64,000 bases of DNA from assembly GCF_031846275.1 (NCBI RefSeq), contig NZ_JAVRIB010000009.1, positions 62,001 through 126,000 of the forward strand, in the 5' to 3' direction. The notes under the pieces were generated by a model. That model did not search any database. It was given only the letters and a program-made list of their open reading frames with translations, and was not told where the DNA came from. Below are positions 44,465-54,154 of the stretch, piece after piece. Origin of the DNA: Spectribacter hydrogenoxidans (lineage in GTDB: Bacteria > Pseudomonadota > Gammaproteobacteria > Nevskiales > Salinisphaeraceae). Made by a program: the position numbers and the translations under genes. Positions within the stretch are counted from its first letter, which is position 1; each line of letters opens with the position of its first letter.

Positions 44465-45015
44465 GGTTGTTCTGATTCCCGGAGTGGAAGAATTTCGCCC
44501 TGAAGGGCGAGTCCCTTTTCTTTGCGTCGCCAAAGAAAAGAGACGAAAAGAAAGGCGACCCGGACCGCTGGTCCCCCGGTCAGCGAAAGCTGACCGGGGC
44601 ATTCCCGCCCGGCCGCCGGGCCATGGCCGGGTCGCGCCGACGGCACGTCAGTGTGCCGGCGGCGCTAAGCCGGACGTCCTGTCCGGCTTACCCTATGGCC
44701 CACCGGCCGGGCGGCAAGCGCTAACGGGAGGGAAGAGGCAGCCACATTTGGATTGGGCAGATCTTCTTTCCCGTCGGGACGAGCCGAGCACTGCAGGGCG
44801 GCGAGGTCCCAGGCCCGAAGGGGCGCGCACAGGAAGTGCGCGCGGTTTTCGCCGGCACACGGAGGTGCCGTCGAAACACCCCCTCGCCGACCGAAGCGCA
44901 CAGGGCATCCTGCCTCGAACCCCGTTCGAGGCAGGACTCGCCCGCCGGAAGCGCTTCTTTGGTGACTTTCTTGTCGCACAAGAAAGTTACCCGGCCCGCT
45001 TCAGCGGGGCGGAAA
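44465..45015 (-). repeat. Interspersed multi-hairpin element, copy 2 (inverted)
   Basis: Read on the minus strand, this repeats the hairpin order of 18362-18890: CCCGC/GCGGG near 45007-44993, ACTTTCTTGT/ACAAGAAAGT (44965-44987), CTGCCTCGAAC/GTTCGAGGCAG (44910-44934), CGGCAC/GTGCCG (44853-44870), GCGCGCAC/GTGCGCGC (44823-44843), the CCCCGGTCAGC stem (44575-44598), CTTTTCTTTG/CAAAGAAAAG (44514-44540) and TCGCCCT/AGGGCGA (44495-44510). Two hairpins have base changes on both sides relative to copy 1. A further hairpin, TAAGCCGGAC/GTCCGGCTTA (44666-44690), is found only here. No credible gene lies within 44364-45117. Confidence 0.84.
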
Positions 45016-45073
45016 TCTTCCGATCTTTGTTTCAAACGGATCTCGGAAAACCGGTTTTCTCATTACCAAAAAG

Positions 45074-45095
45074 AAAGCCCGCCGAAGCGGGCTTT
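45074..45095 (-). terminator. Intrinsic terminator of the SRPBCC lipoprotein gene
   Basis: AAAGCCCGC and GCGGGCTTT form a 9-bp stem with a 4-nt loop; the minus strand continues with CTTTTT. It lies 23 nt past the stop at 45118. Confidence 0.85.
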
Positions 45096-45117
45096 GTCGT
45101 CACGACTGAGGGACAGC

Positions 45118-45624
45118 CTATTCGTCGAACATGCCCCTCAGATTATCCAGCCCCGCCTTGTAGACCCCGTTGATGGTCTCGGTGGCAGTGGCGTCGTCCG
45201 CGCCCGCGGCATTGAAGGTGCCGCTCCAGCTGACGTTGCTGCTGTTGTCGCCGGCCGGCATCACCGTGATGGTGGCGCGGTAGTCGGACACGGGCAGCAC
45301 GCCATCGATGATGGTGTAGGTGTAGCTCATGCCCTCGGCGTCGTAGGACTGCAGTTCCTCGGTGACGGTGCCGCCGTCGCCGCCCAGGGTCAGCAGGCGC
45401 TGGGCGCCGGGTTCGTTGTTGGCGCCGGTGGTGATTTCGGTGTCGGCAACGGCCGGATGCCAGCTGTCGAGGTCATCGAAATTGCCGATGGCTTCCCAGA
45501 CATCCGCGGCCGGCGCGGCGATGGTGGCGGACTGGCTGGCGCTGAGGCTGCTGTCGCCGGCGCTGCAGGCGCCGAGCAACAGGGTGCCGGCGGCCGCGGA
45601 AAGTATTGCAATACTGCGGGACAT
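45118..45624 (-). CDS. SRPBCC-family lipoprotein
   Basis: 168 residues from the ATG at 45624 (MSRSIAILSAAAGTLLLGACSAG), preceded by AGGAGACC. The lipobox LGAC makes Cys20 the lipidated residue. The mature protein is a START/SRPBCC polyketide-cyclase-like fold: ATIAAPAADVWEAIGNFDDLDSWHPAV near 31-57 (abbreviated) and DYRATITVMPAGDNSSNVSW. Such domains bind hydrophobic ligands. A lipid-anchored, exported version is uncommon. Ligand unknown. Own terminator. Confidence 0.83.
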   Translation of the reverse strand: MSRSIAILSAAAGTLLLGACSAGDSSLSASQSATIAAPAADVWEAIGNFDDLDSWHPAVADTEITTGANNEPGAQRLLTLGGDGGTVTEELQSYDAEGMSYTYTIIDGVLPVSDYRATITVMPAGDNSSNVSWSGTFNAAGADDATATETINGVYKAGLDNLRGMFDE

Positions 45625-45715
45625 GTAAGGTCTCCTCCCTTGGATTTGTGGTGGGCCGCCGGTTGTCCGTATCTTGTGCGCAGGCGGCCGGTGAACAGTT
45701 TCGCAAATGCGGGAC

Positions 45716-47152
45716 TCAAAAGCGACGCAGCTGGTCACCCCAGGCCTTCAGGTCCAGCAGAATCTGCATTTTGGCGGCGTCACCGTCGATGTGATCGGGC
45801 AGCTGCGCCAGCAGTTCGTCGTAATCGTCCAGGGTGAGACCGCCGTCCGGGGCGTGGGTCAGACGCCGTTCCCGCCAGCTCTGCCATTCCTCGCGATCCC
45901 CGGCATCCAGGGTATCGGGGAAATAGCGGGCGCGGTAGCGGAATAGCAGTTCGCGTAGGCGCGGGTCTTCGAACGCGGGCGGGTCGGCGGCCAGCTCGGC
46001 GCCGTCGGCACGGCGCACCCGTTCGCAGGCGGCGCGGTCGGCATCCGGCACGAAACCGCCGTACAGGTCCTGCTCCGGGTCTCGCTGGTCATCGAACTCG
46101 CCCTTGGCGAACACCGCCTGCACCTTGGCGCTGACGGTGTCGATATCCGCCATCAGCGCATCGCGGTGGCGGCGCAGGGTATCGCCGTCCAGTTGCAGCC
46201 GCTGGGCTTCGGCGGGACTGAGCATGCCGGCCGGGGCCAGCACCGGGCACTTGTTGATGTGGATGCCCTTGAGCGGGATGCGCGCCACACCCTCCGGCAG
46301 GTCGGCGGCGGGGGTGAACAGCCGTTCGTGGATGTCCTCGGGCGGCAGGGTCAGCAACTCGGACGGATCGTGGCGCAGGTCGAACGCGATCACCGCGTTG
46401 CGGTTCACCGGATGGGCAACAACCGGCATCACCAGGCTGAGGCAGCCCAGTTCGGCCGGGAACTTCTCGGACACGTGCAGCACCGGCCGGTGGTTGTCCA
46501 CGTCCAGCAATGCCCGGGCGGACGCCTTGTCGCGGTTGGCCTGGACGAACTCGTACAGCCGCGGCTGGCGCTCGCGGATCAGACGGGCCAGGCCGATGGT
46601 GGCGTGCACATCGGACAGGGCGTCATGGGCCCGCGCCTGTTCCAGGTTGTTGGCGGCGGCCAGGTGTTCCAGCTTGAAGCTGGGGGCGCCGTCGTCGCGG
46701 GTCGGCCACTCGATGCCGTCCGGGCGCAGGGCGTAGGTCAGGCGCACCATGTCGATGATGTCCCAGCGCGAGCAGCCGTCGGCCCATTCCCGCCGGTAGG
46801 GGTCGAAGAAGTTGCGCCACAGGGCGTGGCGGGTGATCTCGTCGTCGAAGCGCAGGCTGTTGTAGCCGACCCCGCAGGTGCCGGGCCGCGCCAGTTCGGC
46901 ATGGATGGCGGCGATGAACTCGGGTTCGGGCAGACCCTCGCGTTCGGCTTTCTGCGGGGTGATGCCGGTGATAAGGCAGGCGGCGGGTTCGGGCAGCCGG
47001 TCGGTCGGCGGCTGGCAGTAGACCACCAGCGGATCGCCGATGACATTGAAGTCCGCGTCGGTGCGGATGCCGGCGAACTGCGACGGCCAGTCGAAGCGCG
47101 GGTTGGCGCCGAAGGTTTCGTAGTCATGCCAGTAATAGGTGGTGGCGGCCAT
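45716..47152 (-). CDS. sbcB: Exodeoxyribonuclease I
   Basis: 478 residues, the family size. The DEDDh exonuclease begins FYWHDYETFG-like (here YYWHDYETFGANPRFDWP), with Asp and Glu metal ligands at about 10 and 12; GYNSLRFDDEITRHALWRNF and AHDALSDVHATIGLARLI carry the remaining acidic residues and His. A C-terminal SH3-like and helical region follows. It degrades single-stranded DNA 3' to 5' in recombination and repair. It lies 2 nt after the yheS stop, so both are in one unit. Confidence 0.96.
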   Translation of the reverse strand: MAATTYYWHDYETFGANPRFDWPSQFAGIRTDADFNVIGDPLVVYCQPPTDRLPEPAACLITGITPQKAEREGLPEPEFIAAIHAELARPGTCGVGYNSLRFDDEITRHALWRNFFDPYRREWADGCSRWDIIDMVRLTYALRPDGIEWPTRDDGAPSFKLEHLAAANNLEQARAHDALSDVHATIGLARLIRERQPRLYEFVQANRDKASARALLDVDNHRPVLHVSEKFPAELGCLSLVMPVVAHPVNRNAVIAFDLRHDPSELLTLPPEDIHERLFTPAADLPEGVARIPLKGIHINKCPVLAPAGMLSPAEAQRLQLDGDTLRRHRDALMADIDTVSAKVQAVFAKGEFDDQRDPEQDLYGGFVPDADRAACERVRRADGAELAADPPAFEDPRLRELLFRYRARYFPDTLDAGDREEWQSWRERRLTHAPDGGLTLDDYDELLAQLPDHIDGDAAKMQILLDLKAWGDQLRRF

Positions 47153-47154
47153 GG

Positions 47155-49053
47155 TCAGGCCTCCTCCAGTTCGCTGGCGCAGTCCATCCAGCGCTGTTCG
47201 ATGTCGTCCCGGGTCTTGCGCAGCCGGCCCTGCTCGGTGGTCAGGCGGGCGGCCCGTTCGCGGTTTTCCGGGGCGTAGAGCTCGGGATCGGCCAGTTGCT
47301 TTTCGAGGTCGTCCAGCTGCCGGGTCACGCGGTCGAGTTCGCGTTCCAGTTTCTTGAGTTCATTGCGCAGCGGCTTTTCCCGCGCCCGCTGGTCGGCCGC
47401 GGCCTGGCGGGCCTCGCGGCCACTGGGCCGGGCCGGTTCGGGTTCGGCGGGCGCGGCAGGGGCTGCGCCGCCCTCGGCGTTGGGCTGCTGGGCCCGCAGC
47501 CAGCGTGCGTAGTCGTCCAGATCGCCGTCGAAGGGTTCGCAGCGGCCGTCGGCCACCCGCCACAGCTGATCGCAGGTGGCGTCGATCAGGTGCCGGTCAT
47601 GGGCGACCAGCACCACGGCCCCGGCGAAATCCTGCAGCGCGCGCTCCAGCGCCTGGCGCATGTCCAGGTCCAGATGGTTGGTGGGTTCGTCCAGCAGCAG
47701 CAGGTTGGGCTCGGTGTACACCACCATGGCCAGGGCCAGCCGCGCCTTTTCGCCGCCGGAGAACGGGGCCACCGGCGCCAGTGCCTTGTCGCCGTGGAAG
47801 TCGAAGCCACCCAGGAAGTTGCGCAGCTGCTGCTCGGTGGCCGCGGGGTTCATCCGCTGCAGATGGGTGAGGGCGCTGGCCTGATGGTCGAGCTGTTCCA
47901 GCTGGTGCTGGGCGAAGTAGCCCACCTTGAGATAGCAGTCGCGTCCCACCGGCTCGGCCAGCGACGGCTGCTCGCCGGCCAGCAGCCGCATCACGGTGGA
48001 TTTGCCGGCGCCGTTGCGCCCGAGCAGGGCCAGCCGGTCGCCCGGGGCGATGGTCAGCTTCATCCCTGCCACCACTGGGGTGTTGTTGTAGCCGGCGGCG
48101 GCGCCGTCCAGCCGCAACAGCCAGGTGGGCAGGCGCTTGGGCTCGGCGAAGGCGAACGTGAACGGGCTATCCCAGTGGGCCGGGGCCACGGTTTCCATGC
48201 GTTCCAGTTGCTTGAGCCGGCTCTGGGCCTGCTTGGCCTTGGTCGCCTTGTAACGGAAGCGGTCGACGAACGCCTGCAGGTGGGCGCGGCGCTTGGCCTG
48301 GTTTTCGTATTGGGCCTGCTGCTGTTCCAGCTTTTCCGCCCGGCGTACCTCGAAGGCCGAGTAGTTGCCGGTGTAGAGCACGCCCCGCTTGCCCTCCAGA
48401 TGCAGTATCTGCCCGGCCACCGCGTCGAGGAAGTCGCGGTCGTGGGAAATCACCAGCAGAGTGCCGGGGTAGCGGGACAGGAATTCCTGCAGCCACAGCA
48501 CCGCGTCCAGATCGAGATGGTTGGTGGGCTCGTCCAGCAGCATCAGGTCCGACCGGCACATCAGTGCCTGCGCCAGATTCAGCCGCATGCGCCAGCCGCC
48601 GGAGAAGCTGTTGATCGGCCGGTCGAAGGTGTCCGGCGCGAAGCCCAGCCCGTGCAGCAGGCGGGCCGCCCGGGCGCGCCCGGCATAGCCGCCGATGGTA
48701 TTCAGACGTTCGTGGATGTCGGCCTGGCGCGTGACGTTCTGGTCGGCCTCGGCCCGTGCCAGGTTCACCTCCAGTTCGCGCAGCTCGGTATCGCCGTCGA
48801 TCACGTATTCGATGGCGGCGCGCGTGCCGGCCGGGTTTTCCTGACTGACCGTGGCCACGGTCAGGCCGGCGGGAATCTGCACCTCGCCACGGTCGGCCCC
48901 GAGCTGGCCCAGCAGCAGGGCGAACAGGCTGGATTTGCCGGTGCCATTGCGCCCGACCACGCCCACCCGCTGGCGGGCATGCACCGTCAGGCTGAGGTCC
49001 TCGAGCAGAATGTCGCGCCCGCGGCGCAGGGTGACGTTGTTGAGATTGATCAT
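47155..49053 (-). CDS. yheS: ABC-F ATPase YheS
   Basis: 632 residues, two ABC domains on one chain and no membrane part. Domain 1 has Walker A GRNGTGKSS (about 35-43), signature FSGGWRMRLNLAQAL and LLDEPTNHLDL; domain 2 has GRNGAGKST, FSGGEKARLALAMV and again LLDEPTNHLDL. The interdomain linker (ENQAKRRAHLQAFVDRFRYKATKAKQAQSR) is the P-site tRNA interaction motif region. A coiled-coil C-terminus (about 530-632) follows a Pro/Ala linker. ABC-F proteins act on the ribosome; YheS rather than Uup is chosen from size and the start sequence. Confidence 0.92.
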   Translation of the reverse strand: MINLNNVTLRRGRDILLEDLSLTVHARQRVGVVGRNGTGKSSLFALLLGQLGADRGEVQIPAGLTVATVSQENPAGTRAAIEYVIDGDTELRELEVNLARAEADQNVTRQADIHERLNTIGGYAGRARAARLLHGLGFAPDTFDRPINSFSGGWRMRLNLAQALMCRSDLMLLDEPTNHLDLDAVLWLQEFLSRYPGTLLVISHDRDFLDAVAGQILHLEGKRGVLYTGNYSAFEVRRAEKLEQQQAQYENQAKRRAHLQAFVDRFRYKATKAKQAQSRLKQLERMETVAPAHWDSPFTFAFAEPKRLPTWLLRLDGAAAGYNNTPVVAGMKLTIAPGDRLALLGRNGAGKSTVMRLLAGEQPSLAEPVGRDCYLKVGYFAQHQLEQLDHQASALTHLQRMNPAATEQQLRNFLGGFDFHGDKALAPVAPFSGGEKARLALAMVVYTEPNLLLLDEPTNHLDLDMRQALERALQDFAGAVVLVAHDRHLIDATCDQLWRVADGRCEPFDGDLDDYARWLRAQQPNAEGGAAPAAPAEPEPARPSGREARQAAADQRAREKPLRNELKKLERELDRVTRQLDDLEKQLADPELYAPENRERAARLTTEQGRLRKTRDDIEQRWMDCASELEEA

Positions 49054-49144
49054 TGCGCGAGGATTTTACGCGACAACCGGCTTCGGTTCCGGCTAGGCTG
49101 GCCAGTCATTCACGCCGATTTCCCCGGGAGCATTCCGCCCGCCC

Positions 49145-50233
49145 ATGACCCTGCTGCTGCTCTATCTGGCCCTGGCCATCCTGGTGTCGTTCATGTGTTC
49201 CGTGCTCGAGGCGGTGCTGCTGTCGGTGAGCCCCTCCTTCATCTCCATGCTGGAACAGCGGGGTACCGCCAGCGGGGCGCGGCTGAAAAAGCTCAAGGAC
49301 GATGTCGACCGGCCGCTGGCGGCGCTGCTCAGCCTGAATACCATCGCCCACACCGTGGGCGCGGCCGGGGTCGGGGCCCAGGCCCAGGTGGTGTTCGGCA
49401 ACGCCTACGTCTCGATCACCTCGGCGGTACTGACGCTGCTGATCCTGGTGTTCTCCGAGATCATCCCCAAGACGCTGGGGGCCAGCTACTGGCGCCGGCT
49501 GGCCCCACCCGCCGGATGGATGCTGGAATGGATGATCCGGTTGCTGTACCCGCTGGTGCTGCTGTCGATGGTGATCACCCGCATGCTGGCGCGCGACGAC
49601 GACGAAGCCACGGTCAGCCGCGAGGAATTCCGCGCCATGACCGAGCTGGGGGCGGAGGAGGGCATCTTCCGTGACGAGGAATCCCGCATCTTCCGCAACT
49701 TGTTCCGGTTCGGTTCGCTACAGACCCGCGACGTGCTAACCCCGCGCGTCGTGACCATGGCGCTGCCGGAATCCCTGACCGCGGCCGAGGCGTTCGAGCG
49801 GCTGACCCAGCGCCGGTTCTCGCGCCTCCCGGTCTATGCCGACGAGCCGGAAGACATCACCGGTTTCGTGCTGCTCAACGACATCCTGATGGCGGTGGCC
49901 CGCGACGAGCACGACACCCGCTTGCGGGAACTTCGGCGCGACGTGCTTACCGTGCCGGAAACGCTGTCCCTGCACGGGCTGTTCCGGCGGTTGCTCGAGC
50001 GCCGCGAACACCTGGCCGTGGTGGTGGACGAATACGGCGGCATCCAGGGCGTGGTCACCATGGAGGACGTGGTGGAAACCCTGCTGGGCCTCGAGATCAT
50101 GGACGAGGGCGACCGCATCGAGGACATGCGGGTCGCCGCCCGGCGCCGCTGGCTGCAGCGCGCCCGCCGTCTGGGGCTGGTGGAGCCGGATGCCGATATC
50201 GACGACCTGCCCGGGAATCAGTCCCGGGAGTGA
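49145..50233 (+). CDS. CNNM/DUF21-CBS membrane protein
   Basis: 362 residues. The DUF21 transmembrane domain (about 1-160) has helices near 3-25, 62-85, 90-110 and 120-142 with SLNTIAHTVGAAGVGAQA, the family core. A cytosolic CBS pair follows (TPRVVTMALPESLTAAEAFE; LAVVVDEYGGIQGVVTMEDVVETLLG). It lacks the C-terminal CorC/HlyC domain, so it matches the shorter group. Members take part in magnesium or cobalt handling. Divergent from yheS with 91 bp between starts. Confidence 0.88.
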   Translation: MTLLLLYLALAILVSFMCSVLEAVLLSVSPSFISMLEQRGTASGARLKKLKDDVDRPLAALLSLNTIAHTVGAAGVGAQAQVVFGNAYVSITSAVLTLLILVFSEIIPKTLGASYWRRLAPPAGWMLEWMIRLLYPLVLLSMVITRMLARDDDEATVSREEFRAMTELGAEEGIFRDEESRIFRNLFRFGSLQTRDVLTPRVVTMALPESLTAAEAFERLTQRRFSRLPVYADEPEDITGFVLLNDILMAVARDEHDTRLRELRRDVLTVPETLSLHGLFRRLLERREHLAVVVDEYGGIQGVVTMEDVVETLLGLEIMDEGDRIEDMRVAARRRWLQRARRLGLVEPDADIDDLPGNQSRE

Positions 50234-50256
50234 TCGTCGGGGCCAATGAGTCCGGA

Positions 50257-50541
50257 TTATGCTGCCTCGCTACCGACCTGAAGTGCCACCTGCATACCCG
50301 CGGCGACGGCCATGTTGACCAGAGTATCGAGGCTGAATCGGTCGATCTTGCCCCGTATCAGATCGGACACGCGGGGCTGGGTTACGCCGAATAGTTCGGC
50401 TGCCGCGGTCTGGCTCAGATTCCGGTTCTCGATGTGTGCTGTCAGCGCGATCATCAAGGACGAACGCAGCTTCATGTTCTCTGCCTCGGCCGGTGTGTCC
50501 TCGATGGCGTCCCAGACGCTGCTGAACTGCTTTTGAGTCAT
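50257..50541 (-). CDS. XRE-family antitoxin (HigA2-type), partner gene broken
   Basis: 94 residues. The HTH lies at about 38-75 (NLSQTAAAELFGVTQPRVSDLIRG), followed by FSLDTLVNMAVAAGMQVALQV, the usual tail of antitoxins paired with Gp49-like RelE/ParE toxins. Its ATG overlaps the stop of the toxin gene (ATGA), so translation was coupled to the toxin. The toxin is now split by an insertion. The antitoxin itself is intact and may still repress or may be free to control other sites. Confidence 0.88.
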   Translation of the reverse strand: MTQKQFSSVWDAIEDTPAEAENMKLRSSLMIALTAHIENRNLSQTAAAELFGVTQPRVSDLIRGKIDRFSLDTLVNMAVAAGMQVALQVGSEAA

Positions 50542-51150
50542 GGCTTTCGCTCCTGCATTAACGCCTTGAAACGCTTGGTCACCAGATCGATATCCCGTTT
50601 GCTAGTGCGTTGCGTCTTTTTCTGGAAGCAGTGCAATACGCAAACAACATCCGCGAATCTGGAGAGGACTCTCTGATTCATTCCGCGCGGCCTGCGCCGG
50701 CGTCCTTTGCGCGTGGCTGGCAAGGAATGAGGAGTGCAGTTTGCTGATTGCAAATAAGCGACGAATGACGCCGTCCAGGCGCGCGCAAAGGCCCGGCCCC
50801 GAAGGGGTTTGGCCCAAGCCACGCCACACCGGCGTTGCCCGGCTTGGCCGTGGGGCCTGCCACGGCCAAGCCGGGCGCCTTGTTGTGACGCGGCTTGGGA
50901 CACAAACGCAGGTCGCGGGGAATGAATCAGAGAGTCCAGAGACAACGCGGAACTGCCCCGCCTCGTCTCGGATGCGAATCTCTTCGACACCTCGGCCCAG
51001 ACTTGGCATCGGCTTCCAGTCGAATGGTTGCCAACCGCGCTGAAGTCGGTCGATCTGGTGACCGGCTTCTCGTCTCGCGCCACTCGGAAATGCGCGAAGT
51101 TCATCCAGCGCATCGCCACGGAATTCGACTGGCTTCAGGCTTTTCGTCAT
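50538..51150 (-). pseudogene. Gp49/HigB-like toxin split by an insertion
   Basis: The first half reads 70 codons from 51150 (MTKSLKPVEFRGDALDELRA ... RIRDEAGQFRVV) and the second reads SRFADVVCVLHCFQKKTQR ... FKALMQERKP to a TGA at 50538. Together they cover the full Gp49-like toxin (about 110 residues). The halves are in different frames and separated by an inverted-repeat element at 50667-50938. Removing exactly those 272 bp would restore a single frame through ...FRVV-SLS-RFADVV. As it stands the frame entering the element runs on to a stop near 50602, giving a chimeric, surely inactive protein. Confidence 0.85.
50667..50938. mobile_element. MITE-like insertion with 19-bp terminal inverted repeats
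   Basis: GGACTCTCTGATTCATTCC (50666-50684) and its exact complement (50920-50938) bound about 270 bp that interrupt the toxin gene. AGAG is found on both sides (50663-50666 and 50939-50942), a possible short target duplication, though frame restoration argues against counting it. No transposase frame lies inside. An internal perfect 16-bp stem with a 6-nt loop lies at 50838-50875 (CCCGGCTTGGCCGTGG and complement). I do not recognise the parent transposon from the termini. Confidence 0.8.
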
Positions 51151-51158
51151 CGATCTCG

Positions 51159-51187
51159 ATTATATAAAATAATATATAATCAAGCAA
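51159..51187 (-). promoter_or_regulatory. Promoter and operator of the broken toxin-antitoxin operon
   Basis: On the minus strand TTGCTT, a 17-nt spacer and TATAAT end 9 nt before the toxin ATG. ATTATATA-N6-TATATAAT (51159-51180) is a perfect inverted repeat spanning the core promoter, the likely antitoxin operator. The AT-rich block stands out strongly from surrounding GC-rich DNA. Confidence 0.75.
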
Positions 51188-51357
51188 TGATGACTCCCGC
51201 CGGGGCGATGATCTGATTCGTCGCGCCGGAACCCGGGCGAAGCGGGGGAACTGTATCGCTCACGAACCCAATCGGAATGAACAGGCCGGCTTCAGTTCGC
51301 CGCTTTAACCGGTTCGCGGCAGGTCGGGTTTGTTACCGACATCACACCCAAAGAAAA

Positions 51358-51376
51358 GGCGCCGCGATGCGGCGCC
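51358..51376 (-). terminator. Intrinsic terminator of rhlE
   Basis: GGCGCCGC and GCGGCGCC form an 8-bp stem with a GAT loop; the minus strand continues CTTTTCTTTG. A second hairpin, CTCTCCCG-CGAA-CGGGAGAG at 51400-51419, lies between it and the stop codon. Confidence 0.82.
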
Positions 51377-51436
51377 CTTTCTGTTCCCTCACCCTGGCTC
51401 TCTCCCGCGAACGGGAGAGGAGACGGGCTGTTTCGC

Positions 51437-52720
<1,284 letters not shown>

Positions 52721-52956
52721 TGAGTTGGAACTCCGGATGGGCCTGCAAACGCGCTTGCGCGCGGCGTCCGGCTCAGACCGCGATAGGGAATGATGCGCGT
52801 GGGTTCACGCGGCGGGATGGCTGAAGCATCGGCCGGGGGCGCCTGGCGGCGCCGCGGGAAGCTTCCGGCGCCGAACCGGCGGACGCCACAACCTGCCCGA
52901 CGGAGTATATGCTCATGGCAGCATAATCACCAGCACAAATCCCGGGGACGTGACTC

Positions 52957-53469
52957 GTGGCCGAATCATTCCAGCCGCTGTCGATTGCGGTACTGACCGT
53001 ATCCGACAGCCGCGACGACAGCACCGACAAGTCCGGCCGGCTGCTCGTGGAGCGCCTGCAGGCAGCCGGCCACGTCCTGGCCGAGAAGGCCATCTGCCCG
53101 GATGACATTTACGAGATCCGCGCCCGGGTGGCCCGCTGGATCGCGGACGACCGGCCGCAGGTGGTCATCACCACCGGCGGCACCGGCCTGACCGGCCGCG
53201 ATGGCACCCCGGAGGCGGTCACGCCGCTGCTGGACAAGGTCATCCCCGGCTTCGGGGAGATGTTCCGGGTGCTGTCGTACCAAGACATCGGCACGTCCAC
53301 CCTGCAGTCACGTGCGGTGGCCGGCGTGGCCAACGGCACCTACGTGTTCTGCCTGCCGGGCTCGTCCGGTGCCTGCCGCGACGCCTGGGACAAGTTGATC
53401 GAGAAGCAGCTTGATATCCGTACGCAACCCTGCAACCTGGCGGAGCTGATGCCGCGGCTGGGAGAGTAG
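52957..53469 (+). CDS. moaB: Molybdenum cofactor protein MoaB
   Basis: 170 residues with a GTG start at 52957. The MPT-binding fold has LTVSDSRDDSTDKSGRLL, VVITTGGTGLTGRDGTPEAV with the TTGGTG loop, and VFCLPGSSGACRDAWD. It adenylylates or binds molybdopterin. Its stop codon TAG is supplied by the GTAG head of a REP element (53466-53487). The MOSC protein at 0.9 kb is the only other molybdenum-related gene in the window. Confidence 0.94.
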   Translation: MAESFQPLSIAVLTVSDSRDDSTDKSGRLLVERLQAAGHVLAEKAICPDDIYEIRARVARWIADDRPQVVITTGGTGLTGRDGTPEAVTPLLDKVIPGFGEMFRVLSYQDIGTSTLQSRAVAGVANGTYVFCLPGSSGACRDAWDKLIEKQLDIRTQPCNLAELMPRLGE

Positions 53470-53487
53470 GGCGGAATTTATTCCGCC
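53466..53487 (+). repeat. REP palindrome overlapping the moaB stop
   Basis: GTAG followed by GGCGGAATTTATTCCGCC; the central TTCATT has become TTTATT. The head overlaps the last codon and stop of moaB. Confidence 0.82.
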
Positions 53488-53616
53488 TTGTCCACTCGCC
53501 GTATAACGGCGTGATGCCAACCGTGTTCGGCGCCCTGGATAAGTATGTCTGACGGCACTGCAGGCCGTGACACCGAATCGTATACTTGCAGGCGACGCTT
53601 ACGGCGCGAGGATACA

Positions 53617-53877
53617 GTGCCCGAGGTCAGCCGCTTCTACGGCATCATTATTGCGCTTTATTACAACGATCATCCGCCCCCGCACTTCCACGCCAAATAC
53701 GGCGATGACGAAGCCACGATTCTCATCGATACGGGGAAAGTGCTCGACGGTAGGTTGAGCAATCGTGCGCTACGGTTGGTCGAAGAATGGCGGGCACTGC
53801 ACGCGAGCGAACTGGTGCGGAACTGGGAATTGGCCCGAGCGAGGTATCCGTTGAACAGGATAGACCCCTTGGAGTGA
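53617..53877 (+). CDS. DUF4160 protein
   Basis: 86 residues with a GTG start at 53617 (VPEVSRFYGIIIALYYNDH). The DUF4160 signature is GIIIALYYNDHPPPHFHAKY near 8-27, followed by LRLVEEWRALHASELVRNWE. The His-rich HPPPHFH could bind metal. DUF4160 genes usually precede DUF2442 genes, as here (4-nt gap), and the pair is suspected to be a toxin-antitoxin-like module; no activity is established. Confidence 0.88.
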   Translation: MPEVSRFYGIIIALYYNDHPPPHFHAKYGDDEATILIDTGKVLDGRLSNRALRLVEEWRALHASELVRNWELARARYPLNRIDPLE

Positions 53878-53881
53878 CGAC

Positions 53882-54154
53882 ATGATCCCGAAAGTCACCT
53901 CAGCAAAGTACGTCGAAAATTACACGCTCTGGCTGGAATTCAGCGATGGCAGATCCGGCCTGATCGATTTGTCTGCAGAGTTGTGGGGGCCGGTATTCGA
54001 ACCGCTCAAGGACCCTGCTACTTTCAGACAGGTCACGATCAACCCCGACCTGGAAACGATCAGTTGGCCCAATGGCGCCGATTTCGCGCCGGAGTTTCTC
54101 TACGAGCAGCTTGCTGTTGGCCAGTCGGTTGGAGAGGGCGCGACACATCCATGA
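53882..54154 (+). CDS. DUF2442 protein
   Basis: 90 residues. VTSAKYVENYTLWLEFSDGR and IDLSAELWGPVFEPLKDPATF, then TISWPNGADFAPEFLYEQL, form the whole DUF2442 domain. It partners the DUF4160 gene upstream, and its stop overlaps the HicB-like start (ATGA). Function unproven. Confidence 0.9.
   Translation: MIPKVTSAKYVENYTLWLEFSDGRSGLIDLSAELWGPVFEPLKDPATFRQVTINPDLETISWPNGADFAPEFLYEQLAVGQSVGEGATHP

Noticed and set aside
47296..49674. Plus-strand open frame of about 790 codons
   Set aside because: Antisense to yheS and out of phase with the CNNM gene, both well supported.
50602..51150. A 182-residue intact protein
   Set aside because: It is the first half of the toxin reading into the inserted element; the second half in another frame completes the family pattern.
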